Source of the DNA: Dactylellina haptotyla
Lineage: Eukaryota > Ascomycota > Orbiliomycetes > Orbiliales > Orbiliaceae
Length of the DNA: 64,000 nt
Reading direction: 5' to 3'
Assembly (NCBI GenBank): GCA_031310005.1
Contig: CM062387.1
Coordinates: 434,001 to 498,000, forward strand
The position numbers and the translations under genes were made by a program. Under the pieces are notes generated by a model, which was not told the origin of the DNA, searched no databases, and was given only the letters and a program-made list of their open reading frames with translations. Positions within the stretch are counted from its first letter, which is position 1. Each line of letters begins with the position of its first letter. Shown here in pieces: positions 33,016-43,947 of this stretch.

Positions 33016-33987
33016 ATGACCCGATCCAATTCAGCCAGTACTGTCTTTTTCATCCCCGAGATCCTCGAACAGATATTTCTCTACCTCTCCATAATCGAAC
33101 TCCGTACGACCGCCAGAGCAGTCTGTACGCACTGGCATGATCTCATCGAGACCTCCTACGTTCTCAAATGCTACCTCACCACAGGCCTCCTCCCGTCTAG
33201 TATCGACCCTCGCAGCTTCAACCCTAAAGCGGCACCACAGCTGACCCCAGCCGCACACGAGTATCTCTCCCTCTTCTGGCGTAAACTCACCGACCTATCT
33301 GAACTCCGCGCGCGAGACCCGCACTGCAAACGATCAGGCCTGTACGTCGAAAAACTGGACGTTCTATACAAAAAGTTCCTCCCAGCGGTAGAAGATATCG
33401 TCTTCCTTGTCCCGCCGCCGCCGGAGTATACTTGTTGCGTATGGGTATTCGACTGTAAGCCGCACCGTCCGCTGAGCGAGTTCGAAGAACGAAAAGTGTT
33501 GCAAGGCGCCCGGATCCCAGGCCGGGAACGCAGAGTGAAATATAGAAATCCGCTCTCGTTTGTTATGTGCGAGTTGTTCCACGTTCCGTTCCGCGAGCTA
33601 TGGATCTATAATATTCAGTATATTCCGAAGTTCGAAGAGGTCGATATTGCTGTGAAGTTCCGCCGGGATGAAGGGGGGGTATACGATAATGATGATGATG
33701 ATGATGGTGGCGAGGATACTGAAAATGACACAGAAGCGTCAAAGGCGATCGATAGACCGAGCGCGGGTATTCTAATTGAAGAGAAGAAGATCAGGCGCGT
33801 GTTTGGATATACGAATCATACGGTTTGCTGGCAGGTTGTGTTTCAGATTCATGGGGAGACGAAAATTGTTATTAAGGATTCAAGGATCGGGGATCGCCTG
33901 CATGCTTGGATGGATACGTGGTCCGATCCGGGTTGGAACTCGAGCAAGGCTTTGGCGAGATATTTGTATAAGAAAAACCCCGATTAA
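33016..33987 (+). CDS. F-box protein, family 1, copy b
   Basis: Single exon, 323 residues. The F-box is at ~9-55 (VFFIPEILEQIFLYLSIIEL...VCTHWHDLIETSYVLKCY), then TPAAHEYLSLFWRKL and IVFLVPPPPEY, the two further family 1 motifs. An acidic insert (DNDDDDDGGEDTENDTE) lies near residue 220, where copy c also has an acidic stretch. Expected role: substrate adaptor of an SCF ubiquitin ligase, inferred from the F-box. A Met is in good context just after a CA-rich leader (TATCAAATCAAG before the ATG). Confidence 0.85.
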   Translation: MTRSNSASTVFFIPEILEQIFLYLSIIELRTTARAVCTHWHDLIETSYVLKCYLTTGLLPSSIDPRSFNPKAAPQLTPAAHEYLSLFWRKLTDLSELRARDPHCKRSGLYVEKLDVLYKKFLPAVEDIVFLVPPPPEYTCCVWVFDCKPHRPLSEFEERKVLQGARIPGRERRVKYRNPLSFVMCELFHVPFRELWIYNIQYIPKFEEVDIAVKFRRDEGGVYDNDDDDDGGEDTENDTEASKAIDRPSAGILIEEKKIRRVFGYTNHTVCWQVVFQIHGETKIVIKDSRIGDRLHAWMDTWSDPGWNSSKALARYLYKKNPD

Positions 33988-34510
33988 AGCTTCCTGATAC
34001 GGTTTGTTTGTTTTCGCCAATGCGGAGTTCTTATACGAAGATGGGTAACCACTCCCAAGGTCCTTTGGGCACATATTGCCTAATATTACTATTATGGAGG
34101 AATTGTATCTCTTATTTCCGCGGTGCCAATAGCTGGCTGATGCTCTGTTTATCCTCACTATAGCTACTGGCCAAATTATACGAGTCTTACCAATGATGAT
34201 TAAATTGTCAGGTTTATAAACTTATTCTTGCTTCTGTTGCACAAGCAGGATTAGCAGGAATACGGTCTCATAACTGGCAGGCCATGTGAGAAGCTCCCTT
34301 GTGTTGGACGTTGGCTTTTCATTAGGCTGAGCTGAGAGGCGTGCATATGGATCTAAACGCATCAACATTCATGCCCATTGGCGATAGATAATATCGCCGA
34401 ACCGGAAGTCGATCTGGTTATACAAGGAGAAAACTGACGGCATCTGGCTTGCGAGACAAGAGAAAACTATATATTCATGAAGATTGGTGATATCATGACT
34501 TTTCAACTCA
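33988..34510. other. Spacer between F-box copies b and c
   Basis: About 520 bases holding the promoter of copy c. No gene or remnant was recognised. Confidence 0.5.
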
Positions 34511-35548
34511 ATGCATTCTGAGTCCAGATTCCCGCCCAATATGAGTATCACGGATAGCACGCTTGACGACAATCATACGTTTGACGAGGGGACGAACCCT
34601 GCTTCTCCAATTGAAGGGGCATCCGGCAATGTTTTCCTCATCCCGGAGCTTCTCGAGCAGATATTCATCTTCATTCCGGTAGCCAATCTATCAGTGGATT
34701 GTCGGGCGGTATGTAGGCTTTGGCGAGATACAGTCGATGCCTCCCCTGTGCTCAAATACTACCTGCGTACCGGCTTCCATAAACCTCTCTGGACGACTTC
34801 CACAGCAGAATTCAATACTAATGACCCACCAGAACTCACACCGGCTGCAATCAACTATCTCCAAGCCTTTTGGTCCAAACTTGTGATAATGGACGCCCAA
34901 AGACCATCTAACGTCAAGGGGATGCAAACAACAGGCGGCCCCAGCTTGATGTTCCTCGCAACCCCGACCGAAGTCCAGAAACTCCGGCAAATATATCAAA
35001 GTATTGCCATCCACCTCAAGCAAGTCCTTCTATTCGTGCCCCCGCCACGGACACATCAATGCCACGCCTCGCTTCTAATCGATAGTAAAATGTACCTGAT
35101 TTCTCCCGCGGGAGGTGATTGCACCGAGCCTGCCGAAGTACAGGCACCATTCTCAGCCTCAACTCCGCATGGCTCACCGAATCTAGTCACCTATATCGCC
35201 TACGATATGTGCTGCACCCTGTTATGCGGGGCTTTGAAACGATCTAAATCCGGCATATACGAGCTGTGCTTTTACTTTCGTCGATTCGCTTCCGGAGATG
35301 GAGGTATAGATGGAGGTGTGGAGAGTGAAGTGGAGGCAGATGATACGGATGGGAGTGCGTATTTCCTAGGACTAGGTCCGACGGAGGGTTCTGGTGTGTC
35401 TCTGTGTCCGTTTCTTATGTTTTATATTGTGCGGTCTCTTATTCGTTTTATTTTCAAAAGATTGGGTAGGTCAAGATGCGATATTTGGATGAGAATCGGA
35501 TCAACTGCACGGGTTCAGAGTCTATATTACGAATTGAAAACAATTTAA
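34511..35548 (+). CDS. F-box protein, family 1, copy c
   Basis: Single exon, 345 residues from the ATG at 34511; a second in-frame ATG at 34541 is an equally possible start. The F-box (VFLIPELLEQIFIFIPVANL...CRAVCRLWRDTVDASPVLKYY) is followed by TPAAINYLQAFWSKL and VLLFVPPPRTHQC. The C-terminal 50 residues become hydrophobic and basic (FLMFYIVRSLIRFIFKRLG), unlike other copies, which may mean a late frame change or a real membrane-proximal tail. Closest in motif wording to copy b. Confidence 0.8.
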   Translation: MHSESRFPPNMSITDSTLDDNHTFDEGTNPASPIEGASGNVFLIPELLEQIFIFIPVANLSVDCRAVCRLWRDTVDASPVLKYYLRTGFHKPLWTTSTAEFNTNDPPELTPAAINYLQAFWSKLVIMDAQRPSNVKGMQTTGGPSLMFLATPTEVQKLRQIYQSIAIHLKQVLLFVPPPRTHQCHASLLIDSKMYLISPAGGDCTEPAEVQAPFSASTPHGSPNLVTYIAYDMCCTLLCGALKRSKSGIYELCFYFRRFASGDGGIDGGVESEVEADDTDGSAYFLGLGPTEGSGVSLCPFLMFYIVRSLIRFIFKRLGRSRCDIWMRIGSTARVQSLYYELKTI

Positions 35549-36287
35549 GTTATACCTCTATATCTAGGTTCCTTTCTTTCAAATGCGTACAAGCTAGTTA
35601 TTAGACGGATTAAAAAAATGACTGCTGCCAATCGAAGCCACGGAGTATTCACGATACCGGAGATACCTGGGGAGATATCGACCCACCTGCTGATTATTCA
35701 TCTGGTTACAGATTTTCAGGCATGACTAGAACCTAGAGCGATCTGATAGCAACTTCCCCGGGTTTAAATTGCTACACCGGAATGGGATATAACATTAAAA
35801 TGATAGAGTAAGATCGAAAAGCTAGCCAGCCTGCGCGCTAAACCTTACGCCTGTGGCGGATATATTCTCACGGTAAACTCTCTGCTAAATGCTTAAAATG
35901 GGGCAGTATAAAGGCGAAATTGAAGCTATTTTCGTGGGGTTGTAAGTGCTACAGCTAGCCGGTATATGTTGGATATAGCTATAGGGTGCAACTGAAGACG
36001 AACTCTGTAAGCGATTAGAGAGCAAAATTAGTGTCTAGTAATGTAATGTAATTTAATTATGTCTACTTGGTACGATGATTTTCGAAAATTTCATTTGTAG
36101 ATAAAATAAATAAATCTGACAGCATGAATAGGACTAGCCCCACTTAAGCGCTCTTCCACGAAGATGGGCGGGATTGCGTTGCATGATAGCGGGATTCAAC
36201 CAACCCAGATCCTTTCTCAATCTTACATATTGTAACCTCGAACATATTGAAACCTCCAAATATTTGTAGCCGGCAGGATATTCCACG
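35549..36287. other. Spacer with F-box remnant
   Basis: 740 bases between F-box copies c and d. It contains the truncated family 1 stub at 35618-35725 and otherwise AT-rich sequence without a gene. Confidence 0.5.
35618..35725 (+). pseudogene. Truncated F-box remnant, family 1
   Basis: ATG-led frame of 35 codons whose text (GVFTIPEIPGEISTHLLI) matches the start of the family 1 F-box (VFxIPEILExIxLxxP), then ends at TGA 35723-35725. No downstream frame continues the family pattern. It lies in tandem order right after copy c, so it is best read as a decayed or partial duplicate. Confidence 0.5.
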
Positions 36288-37040
36288 ATGACGGGACACA
36301 GGGCAATTCTGATCACTGAAATTCTCGAGCTCATACTCCTCCGAGTCCCTTTTCTCGAAGTTATCACAGTCTGTCGAGCTGTCTGCAGGAGCTGGAGAGA
36401 CCTGATCACAACTTCACCGCGGTTGCGCCACTACACAAAAACCGGCCGCGACCTATATTTCAGGGCTCCTTACGATATTTTGCCCATCGCCAATTTCACT
36501 CCTGCGGCAGCGTTCCTCATCAAACTATTCTGGAAAAGGCTGACTCGGTATTCGCTTGGAGAGCTACGCGAACGTAAGGATTATAGACGTATCTTACTCA
36601 ACCACATGGTCGGACTGTACCGAGATTTTAATCGTACCTGCGGAGATGCTCCGCTCATTTTATCGCCACCCAACTGCGAACAAGCTCTTACGGTGCACGG
36701 GGAGTCCAGGGACAGCTGGGAGGGAGTCGGCTTTTGGTGGGGGTCCGAATGGCCTGAAGATATGGAGTTGATGTTCCCCCCGGATGAGCTGGACATCGTC
36801 GGGACGCTCGCACTCCGCCTGTGCCACAACGCGTATCGACAGTATCTATCAAGTCTCGAACATAGCTACCTGGACGCAAGGCGGTTCGGGACCTTTTTTG
36901 AAATATTTGTTACTCGGAAGCTCACTGGCGACGTCGGTCCACCCAACTGGAAAATTCAGCCCCGTAGGTGGATGATTGTGTTCGAAGCGGATATCGAGAG
37001 ACCGCTCCAGATCGGCCTTACAGCGCTATTCCTATTCTGA
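36288..37040 (+). CDS. F-box protein, family 1, copy d
   Basis: Single exon, 250 residues, the shortest intact copy. The F-box begins almost at the N-terminus (ILITEILELILLRVPFLEV...CRAVCRSWRDLITTSPRLRHY). TPAAAFLIKLFWKRL and APLILSPPNCE follow in the usual places. The C-terminal half is shortened compared with copies b and c. Likely an SCF substrate adaptor by family. The ATG at 36288 follows a short AT-rich promoter. Confidence 0.82.
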   Translation: MTGHRAILITEILELILLRVPFLEVITVCRAVCRSWRDLITTSPRLRHYTKTGRDLYFRAPYDILPIANFTPAAAFLIKLFWKRLTRYSLGELRERKDYRRILLNHMVGLYRDFNRTCGDAPLILSPPNCEQALTVHGESRDSWEGVGFWWGSEWPEDMELMFPPDELDIVGTLALRLCHNAYRQYLSSLEHSYLDARRFGTFFEIFVTRKLTGDVGPPNWKIQPRRWMIVFEADIERPLQIGLTALFLF

Positions 37041-37189
37041 ACAATAAACCTAACCTAGCAGCGCCCCACTGCGTACCAAAGTTGCACTTCGACCATTATC
37101 TCTCTGGTTCTGTCAGGATAACTTAAAAGAGAGCTTTGATCCTTAAGATTATAGCATCGCGGTGCCTAGCTCTCAAACTCTGTTTCATC

Positions 37190-37990
37190 ATGGGAGAACA
37201 CCGCGTATTCGTCATCCCCGAGCTCCTCGAAGCCATAATTCTGAGGGTACCCGTCGACGACGTGATCTCGACCTGCAAGGCGGTCTCCAAGCGCTGGCGG
37301 GCGCTGATCAACACATCGCCCCACATAACACACTACACGGCCACCGGACTGCTTCCTTCTGAGGAAAACGCCGGCGGAAATGGTGCTATTTCACCTGCAG
37401 CGATAGCCTGCATCACCCGCTTTTGGCATAAAATGGTTGCAATAAGCGATGAAATTTCAAGCACAGATTCTCTGATGTCTGGCAGAGAGTCTCAAGAAGG
37501 TCCCATCCTGGAGAAGCTCCTGTCGGTCTATAAAAGCTTCGACGAGGCAACTTTGAATATAGTGGTCTTCCTCCCCTCGTCACTAGAGTATGATATGTTT
37601 GCTAGAATATCTGGTCTGGGTCGAGGCGTTACAGATATCCGCCGATTCGTCCATAGTTACTTGTCCAAAGAGGGACCAGGTGCGCTGTGCCGCAAATATC
37701 TCCCAGAAATCGAGAACGACGACGCGACCGTCGACGGAAGGCTGGGGCATATCGGTTTTTATTTATGCTACCGATTCTTCGATCAACGAATCCATCAACG
37801 TCAAAGCGGTTCAAGCGTGCTTGTGCCAATACATGTTGACTTCAAGCGTGGTGGTGCGCAGCAAGGTTCATTTGAAGGCGGTGCGACGAACAGGCTTTTG
37901 ATCTTTCTCACGATAGGTGATGATAATAAACTATACGTCCGAAAGGTTGCAACAGTTCGCCGGGCTCCATCCGCAAAAATTTCCCGGTAG
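37190..37990 (+). CDS. F-box protein, family 1, copy e
   Basis: Single exon, 266 residues from ATG 37190. The frame extends upstream to 37136, but this ATG sits directly before the F-box, as in copy d. F-box: VFVIPELLEAIILRVPVDDV...CKAVSKRWRALINTSPHITHY. Family motifs: SPAAIACITRFWHKM and IVVFLPSSLEYD (the PPP is replaced by PSS). Only ~150 bases separate its ATG from the stop of copy d. Confidence 0.82.
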   Translation: MGEHRVFVIPELLEAIILRVPVDDVISTCKAVSKRWRALINTSPHITHYTATGLLPSEENAGGNGAISPAAIACITRFWHKMVAISDEISSTDSLMSGRESQEGPILEKLLSVYKSFDEATLNIVVFLPSSLEYDMFARISGLGRGVTDIRRFVHSYLSKEGPGALCRKYLPEIENDDATVDGRLGHIGFYLCYRFFDQRIHQRQSGSSVLVPIHVDFKRGGAQQGSFEGGATNRLLIFLTIGDDNKLYVRKVATVRRAPSAKISR

Positions 37991-38212
37991 ACAGTCCTGC
38001 CAAACTGAGGGTGGATCCCAGATTTGCGGTTTTGAAGCTTACCGCCATGTGTTGTTCGTCTGAGGCCTTGTGCCACCCAGGCGTCTTTCGAGGCGGACGG
38101 TCGGGAATTTCGGCAGATAGATAGCAATCTGACTATAAAGTCGTCTTTATATTTTTTGGCGTTTTGGATAATTTATCGCTCGGTTCAATGTCAAATATTA
38201 TCTGCACCACAA

Positions 38213-39187
38213 ATGAGCGCCAGTCAAGTGTTTTTTATCCCGGAGCTCTTTGAGCTGATCCTCGCCAATGTGCCCTGGATAGAGTGCTTGACAACATGTC
38301 GAAGGGTTTGCAAGCAATGGAACGCCATCATCGAAAACTCATCTGTCCTCACATATTACCTGAAGACCGGCATACCGAGATTACCATCTCAACGTAGTAC
38401 TATCGACCCTTCGAATCCTCGAACTTACAAAAACATCTTCAAATTCGATTTCACCCCGGCCGCGTTATTCGTTCTCCAATCCTTCTGGCAGGGGTATATC
38501 AACCATGTCGGACAACGTCGCATCCTTTACCTGACGTACCATATAACGGGTGACCGAACGGTTGAGAAAACAAAATTGGAGCGCGAAACCGACGGGATGA
38601 CCATATTACTCGAATTTGTAGAGATGTTTGATCGCTTCGCCGCCGGTACACACGGCATAATACCCATCACCATCCCCAAGCAGTGTTTCTACTCCAACGC
38701 GAATATCATCATGGCCTCGTCCGGTCGAGATCCGACTGCCAAGGTAGAACTGGAGCACCACGATAAACTATTGCATGTATCGAATCTCATAACAGCGTCG
38801 GCGGCGCGCTACAAATCACCCATGGTGTATCTCCTTGCTTCGTTGGCGGCGGATATTCTGGAAGACACCACTCTTAAACATGGATTCAGTATTTACGGAG
38901 GACCAGAATGGAGGTTCATGCTGGGCATCCGATATATCTCGCCTTGGATATATCTGGTGTTCGGGGTACAGTGGGAGCCGACCGCATATCTCTTGGCGTT
39001 AAAGGATGGTATGGTGAGGAGGGAGCTGGATAAGCTTGGGGTTAAGAGTGGGGACTACAATGCCAGGTTTGCATCTGTAAAGCAACCGAGTAAGAATATG
39101 TCCGCTCCGATTTGTGAGATTGAACTCAGGAACATCACGTTTGAGGGGGACGAAAAGAAGCCCTTTTCAAGGCACAGTCATCGTTGA
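38213..39187 (+). CDS. F-box protein, family 1, copy f
   Basis: Single exon, 324 residues from ATG 38213. The frame is open upstream to 38156 without an ATG. F-box: VFFIPELFELILANVPWIECLT...CRRVCKQWNAIIENSSVLTYY. TPAALFVLQSFWQGY replaces the usual FWxKL, and IIPITIPKQC stands where others have PPP, so this copy has drifted at both family motifs. Expected SCF adaptor. Confidence 0.82.
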   Translation: MSASQVFFIPELFELILANVPWIECLTTCRRVCKQWNAIIENSSVLTYYLKTGIPRLPSQRSTIDPSNPRTYKNIFKFDFTPAALFVLQSFWQGYINHVGQRRILYLTYHITGDRTVEKTKLERETDGMTILLEFVEMFDRFAAGTHGIIPITIPKQCFYSNANIIMASSGRDPTAKVELEHHDKLLHVSNLITASAARYKSPMVYLLASLAADILEDTTLKHGFSIYGGPEWRFMLGIRYISPWIYLVFGVQWEPTAYLLALKDGMVRRELDKLGVKSGDYNARFASVKQPSKNMSAPICEIELRNITFEGDEKKPFSRHSHR

Positions 39188-39398
39188 AAATGTACGAGAA
39201 TGCCAAAAATAAAATAAAATAAATATACAAGATTGTAAGGTTATAGATACATGTGGGTTGGGTATATCGGACCGGTCGTATTTACAAAATACCGAAGGTA
39301 GGAAACTGATAGAAAACAGGAAAAGAAAGAATGAAAGCAATCTACTCTACGTGAGTGGTATCAAGCTCGTTTGCTTCAACTTGCTACGATGCGCCCTT

Positions 39399-41881
39399 TT
39401 AAGCATTGACTTTACCTTTCCCCTTGCCCTTGCCATTGCCAACAGTAGGCCCCACTTTCTCATCATCGCTCTCGTAGAATTCCACATATTTCTGCTGCGA
39501 GTGACACAGCGCAGGATCTGCGTAGTTGCCAGTCGGGGGCAGCTTCTTCTTCGAAGCTTCCAACAAATCCTTCAGCTTGGGGCTATACGGGCAGGCGGTC
39601 TTGCTCCTGATGTACGGATCTTTGCTCAGACAAGCAAGGAACTCAATATCCTTATTCGTTCGAGGGTCTTTAGTTCTGAACCTGCAGGCGTGGAACTTGC
39701 GGAATCCCTTCATTGGGCCCTGGAGCTCGGTTTGACCACCAGCGATTTTCTGGCCTTTGTTGATGTTTGTGATTTTGTAGAATTCTTCCATCTTAGGGCC
39801 TTGGACTGTTGCTTTGACGAGTTTTCTGACCTTTCGCATGGACTTCTTGGTGGTTTCTTTTCCGTCCGCTCCTATGATGCGGACATCTTCTGGTTCTTCT
39901 GCGTCTTGCCATTTCATAACTTCGACGGGGCCGACTGTCGGGCGGTACTCGAATTCGATCAAGGGTAGCGCATCGTCGAATCGTACTCTCTTATATTCGC
40001 TCCAGTACTCTGCCTGTTGCTTCCTGACTGCCTCTTCTGCGGTTTTGACCTTCATGAGTCGTCTATCCCCTTCGGTGATTTCGCCTTTCTTCCCATCTTG
40101 AGCCTTGCCAGTGAAGAGAGTTTCAATATCCTTAAATGTTACACATGACGGGCTCGTGATATCCCACATTTGGTTGAGGAAGTCCGGCTTCCAGGTGATA
40201 TCTGGAAGAACACCTTTGAGAAGCCCCTCGCCGGTGAAGGCGGAGAATTTGACTTGGAAGCCCAATCGGCGTCTAGATGCCACACCCCACTTTTCTCCTT
40301 TCGTCTTCTCGGATTTTTCGTAGGTCTTGTCTTTCTTGACGTAGTCCTCGCAGAAACCTTCATCTCTGAAACCGCCTTCGATCTTGTGTTCGAACTTTGG
40401 AAGCATAATCTCGGCTTTGCTGGCGAGACCGTTGCCGAGGATATTCGCAGAGATACCGACACCGGTGACTAGGGACATTGAAGCGGTGGCGGCAGCCTCC
40501 AATCTGTCAAGGTGCGGGGTCAACTTGACTTGAGGGCCTTTAATGGTACTAAGGTCGAAGGAGCCCAGGTTCACGAGATCGATCTTGAATTGACTGTCAA
40601 TGTCAGCTTCAAGCTTGGCCCCGACCTTGATTTTACCAGATACAGTGAGACCACCCTGAACACCAACGGTAACCTCAGGCCCTAGATTGATGATGCCAAA
40701 GATGGTCAACGGGGTGACTGGGACATTAGCCAAATCTTTACCCCAAGAATGGAGTTCTTGCTTCGTCTCGTTTATCTTCATAGTAAGCTCCACCGTAGCT
40801 GTCACATCAACCACACCCTTGAATTTTATAGCAGCATCGAAAGAAGCTTCCTCGACCCACCACCAGCTTGTTCGAATATGTGCACCGAGGTGGAGCATAC
40901 CCTCCGTCCAGCACTCAGCACACTCTACTACCACCTTTTTCTCATACTTCTGCTTAGGGGTAAGCTGAAAGGCAGGCCATTCGAATAACTTTATCGGCTT
41001 TTTCGCTTTGTTAATGCTGACGGGAATATCGACGCTTGGCGCAAAGTCGACCCCAAGTCGTTTGGTGAGATCTCTGGCTTTATTCGTATTCGGACTCTCT
41101 GTGAAGAACTTCATATCCAATTTACCCAACACATCCCAGGCCATCGGGTAAGCTTCCATTACAACTACTTGATCTTTCTGCATAGTAACGCTCTGGACCT
41201 GCCATGGCGTGAGGCGTTTGGTATCCGGTGACTCGGCGGTGAATGTGTCAACGATCAGATAAAAGAAGTCGTCGTGATCTTTGGGGTCTAGATCCCATTC
41301 CTTCTGAGCTTGTTGAAAGTCCGCCGCGCTGTTGAATTTCATGGTAATTTTGAAGTTTTTGTAGTCAGATTCGAATTTTTTGTCTTTGATAAGTTCTTTG
41401 AACCCGTCGAATTCGATGATCGGGTGGCTCGTTTTGTCGTCGGACCATGGCTCTGCGGTGATGCTGGCAAGGTAGTTGTCGAATTCTTCTTGAGTCAGGT
41501 CCCCGAGTTTGTCATCTCTCTTTTTGTGTTCTGGTTGGGATGGAGGTTAGATTTGGGGGTTCCCTTATATTTCCATGTTTACGGAGATGAATACTTACTC
41601 TTCTCAGCGTGTCTGAAATGCAATGTTACGTTCTGCTTCAACTTGAGTCTTGCTGGGTCGTCTGCTCTCTTTCGCAAGTGAGCAGGCTGCAGCGAGTCCC
41701 CGGAAATAAACTTCATTTCCCTATAGCCTTGAGGGGTATTCCAGCTACCCGGTTGCATGGGCTGATAGGACGATGGTTTGGCCGTTGGAGGCATCTTTGG
41801 GGGCACCAATGGACCAGCACTGGCTAATTCGACCCCAAGACCGCAGGCCAGCAAGGCCGAAATGAAATTCTTGGATATCAT
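39399..41881 (-). CDS. Large secreted protein, DUF7029/DUF7223-like
   Basis: Two exons, 41881-41599 and 41530-39399, with a 68-nt phase-1 intron (GTAAGT...AACCAG), give 804 residues. The signal peptide is ISKNFISALLACGLGVELASA, and RKR at ~67 may be a Kex2 site. A first beta-rich domain (LKLKQNVTLHFRHAEK...ITMKFNSAADFQQAQ) is followed by a second with paired Cys (VECAECWTEG), FGIINLGPEVTVGVQGG and alternating beta strands up to ~residue 440. From memory this resembles the DUF7029 + DUF7223 arrangement of secreted fungal proteins. A Lys-rich region with further Cys and a low-complexity GKGKGKGK tail ends it. Function unknown; a cell-wall or extracellular role is inferred. It sits alone, minus strand, inside the F-box array. 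Confidence 0.75.
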
Positions 41882-43947
41882 TGTTGTGTCCTGTCCAGAG
41901 GACTTGGTGGGGATCAAAGTGAAAAGAAAGTTTAAAAGTGATCAAATATTTTTTTTAAGAGTTTATGAATGATATTCTATACCAGCTAGAAATATATAAT
42001 TGTTTAGGATGGATTGTTGGATATTGTTGGGTCGGTGATGATTTAGATGAGAATAAGAAGGGCATATGGAGATGTTTATATATTCTTTCTGATGCTTGAG
42101 TCCATAAAAGAGTAAAGATACTATAACTAAGTCATCGAATTCCACAATCCGCTATAGAGCTCTATTCAGCTGATCAGAAACGCCAAACGAATACAATCCC
42201 ATGTCCACGTACATACGCGTATACGGAACGACATCCATCATAACCCCTGTGCCAGCCACGATATCCTCCAGTTTTAGATGAGAGCCCCCGTTCCTGCTCG
42301 AATTGGCCCAGATGGTCACATGGTAGATCCAAATTCCCATCTGTAGCTCCGATTTCGCATTACCGCGTGCGTATATCTACCAGATACTATAAGCTTTCCG
42401 GAAGGAGAACGGTTTCGTGTCACCATGAATGGACGTAAATCGAGGAGGCTATTGAGGCTGTGTGGCGTTACACCAGAAACACTTTCACGACCCACGCGAG
42501 ACCCTACTACGTGTAAGTGCTCCCTCAGCTAGATCAGTAAACGTAATCTTTAATTCAGCTACTCTTCGGGCATAGGTTGGTCCTAAGATTCACTTGGCGT
42601 AGTGGATTTAGAGTTTTTCTGGCTCGGATGGGGCTCGTTAAGGAGTTCGGACCGCACCAGAACGGAAAGTTCGGGGTCGAGGACTTTCTTAAAATTGACG
42701 TCCGAAACGGGGCGTTACCCTTTCTAGCGATTTTGGGCTTGCTTCATGGCGATCGCCGTGGACGAGAATGATATGCACGTACCATCCCCTCAGTTGCATG
42801 AAATCTCAAACTAAGCGTGCCAAGTATCTGCGCCCAGGAATTCACGAGACAGTTGAAGATCGCCGTTCATTCTCGACTTGAAGCTTCGCCAAATTCGTTG
42901 TAACGCAAGCAAGACTTCTTGAAAACTTATGTATTTGGTTTGACGAGGAAACCAAAGCTCAGACCCTCTGCCGCTTAAAAGCTATAGCCAGGCAATCAGG
43001 CATTAACATTCAAGTAACCGTTCATATAATTATTTGCAGAATTTTGTTATAGTAATCCTGCACCAAAACTATATTTGCGATATATTCGTTGGAGTTTTAC
43101 CCACTGTTAACATATTAACAACCAAGAAACGGAAATTAATCAGATTTCAGCATCGGCCAGCTCCGATGCGCGGTGATGTTCCGATGATAATAATTGGTAC
43201 ATGCATTAGAAGAACCCCGCATTGTGTCTCACACGTACTATAATTTCATAGTTTATTCACATTAGCGATAGCGTTGCGTATTATGTCTCTGACAAGTTTC
43301 AATCAATGACCTTCTGGAATATCTGTTAAGTCCTGTGACATCCCGTCGGTGCCGCATAGATGTTTACAAAAAGTATCTTACGCGGTTCCTGCGGCTCAGC
43401 GGCAGTGCCAAGCGAATCGTATTGGACTTAAAAGTATCACGGACCAATCTTGAAATTGACACCTGCTACGAGTAGTAATAGCTCAGATATCTGCAGGAGC
43501 TCAGTTGTTTACCTCAAGAGGCAAGGTCTTGTCGAGAAATTGATTACGGAGCCCATAATTATTACTCACTATCGAACGGGATAATCGCCCAACAAATCCT
43601 TTCGACTGGGCTTGAACTCTTTGTAGGACCAGTACGGCATCTGGCCTTACGAGATAAGCTTGAACTTCACCTGGACAAATTGCGTTGTAGTAAGTCACGA
43701 GTCGCCTGGGGTCATTTACTGACGTAGTTAACGCTACTCGCGTATCCCCGAGCTTTCAGATGTATCCAGCTGGATACAGCACCCCCAGAAGCCCTGATAT
43801 ACGACAATTTCCCAGGCCAAGGGGTCAAGGATTTAACGCTCTCTCTCTCCGGGCGCTGAGCTTTTGACACATATTGGACATTTATAGAATTTCGCTGCCC
43901 AACCCCCCCGCACTGCAGTTCTGTAAGCTATATCGTATCAAGAGCGA
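41882..43947. other. Intergenic stretch of 2.1 kb inside the F-box array
   Basis: Only short frames (42152-43698) with no domain, signal peptide or splice partners. No F-box remnant was recognised in it. It holds the promoters of the two flanking divergent genes. Confidence 0.5.

Noticed and set aside
39258-39968. 236-codon plus-strand frame
   Set aside because: Antisense to the secreted DUF7223-like gene; hydrophobic composition arises from the complementary Lys/Glu codons.
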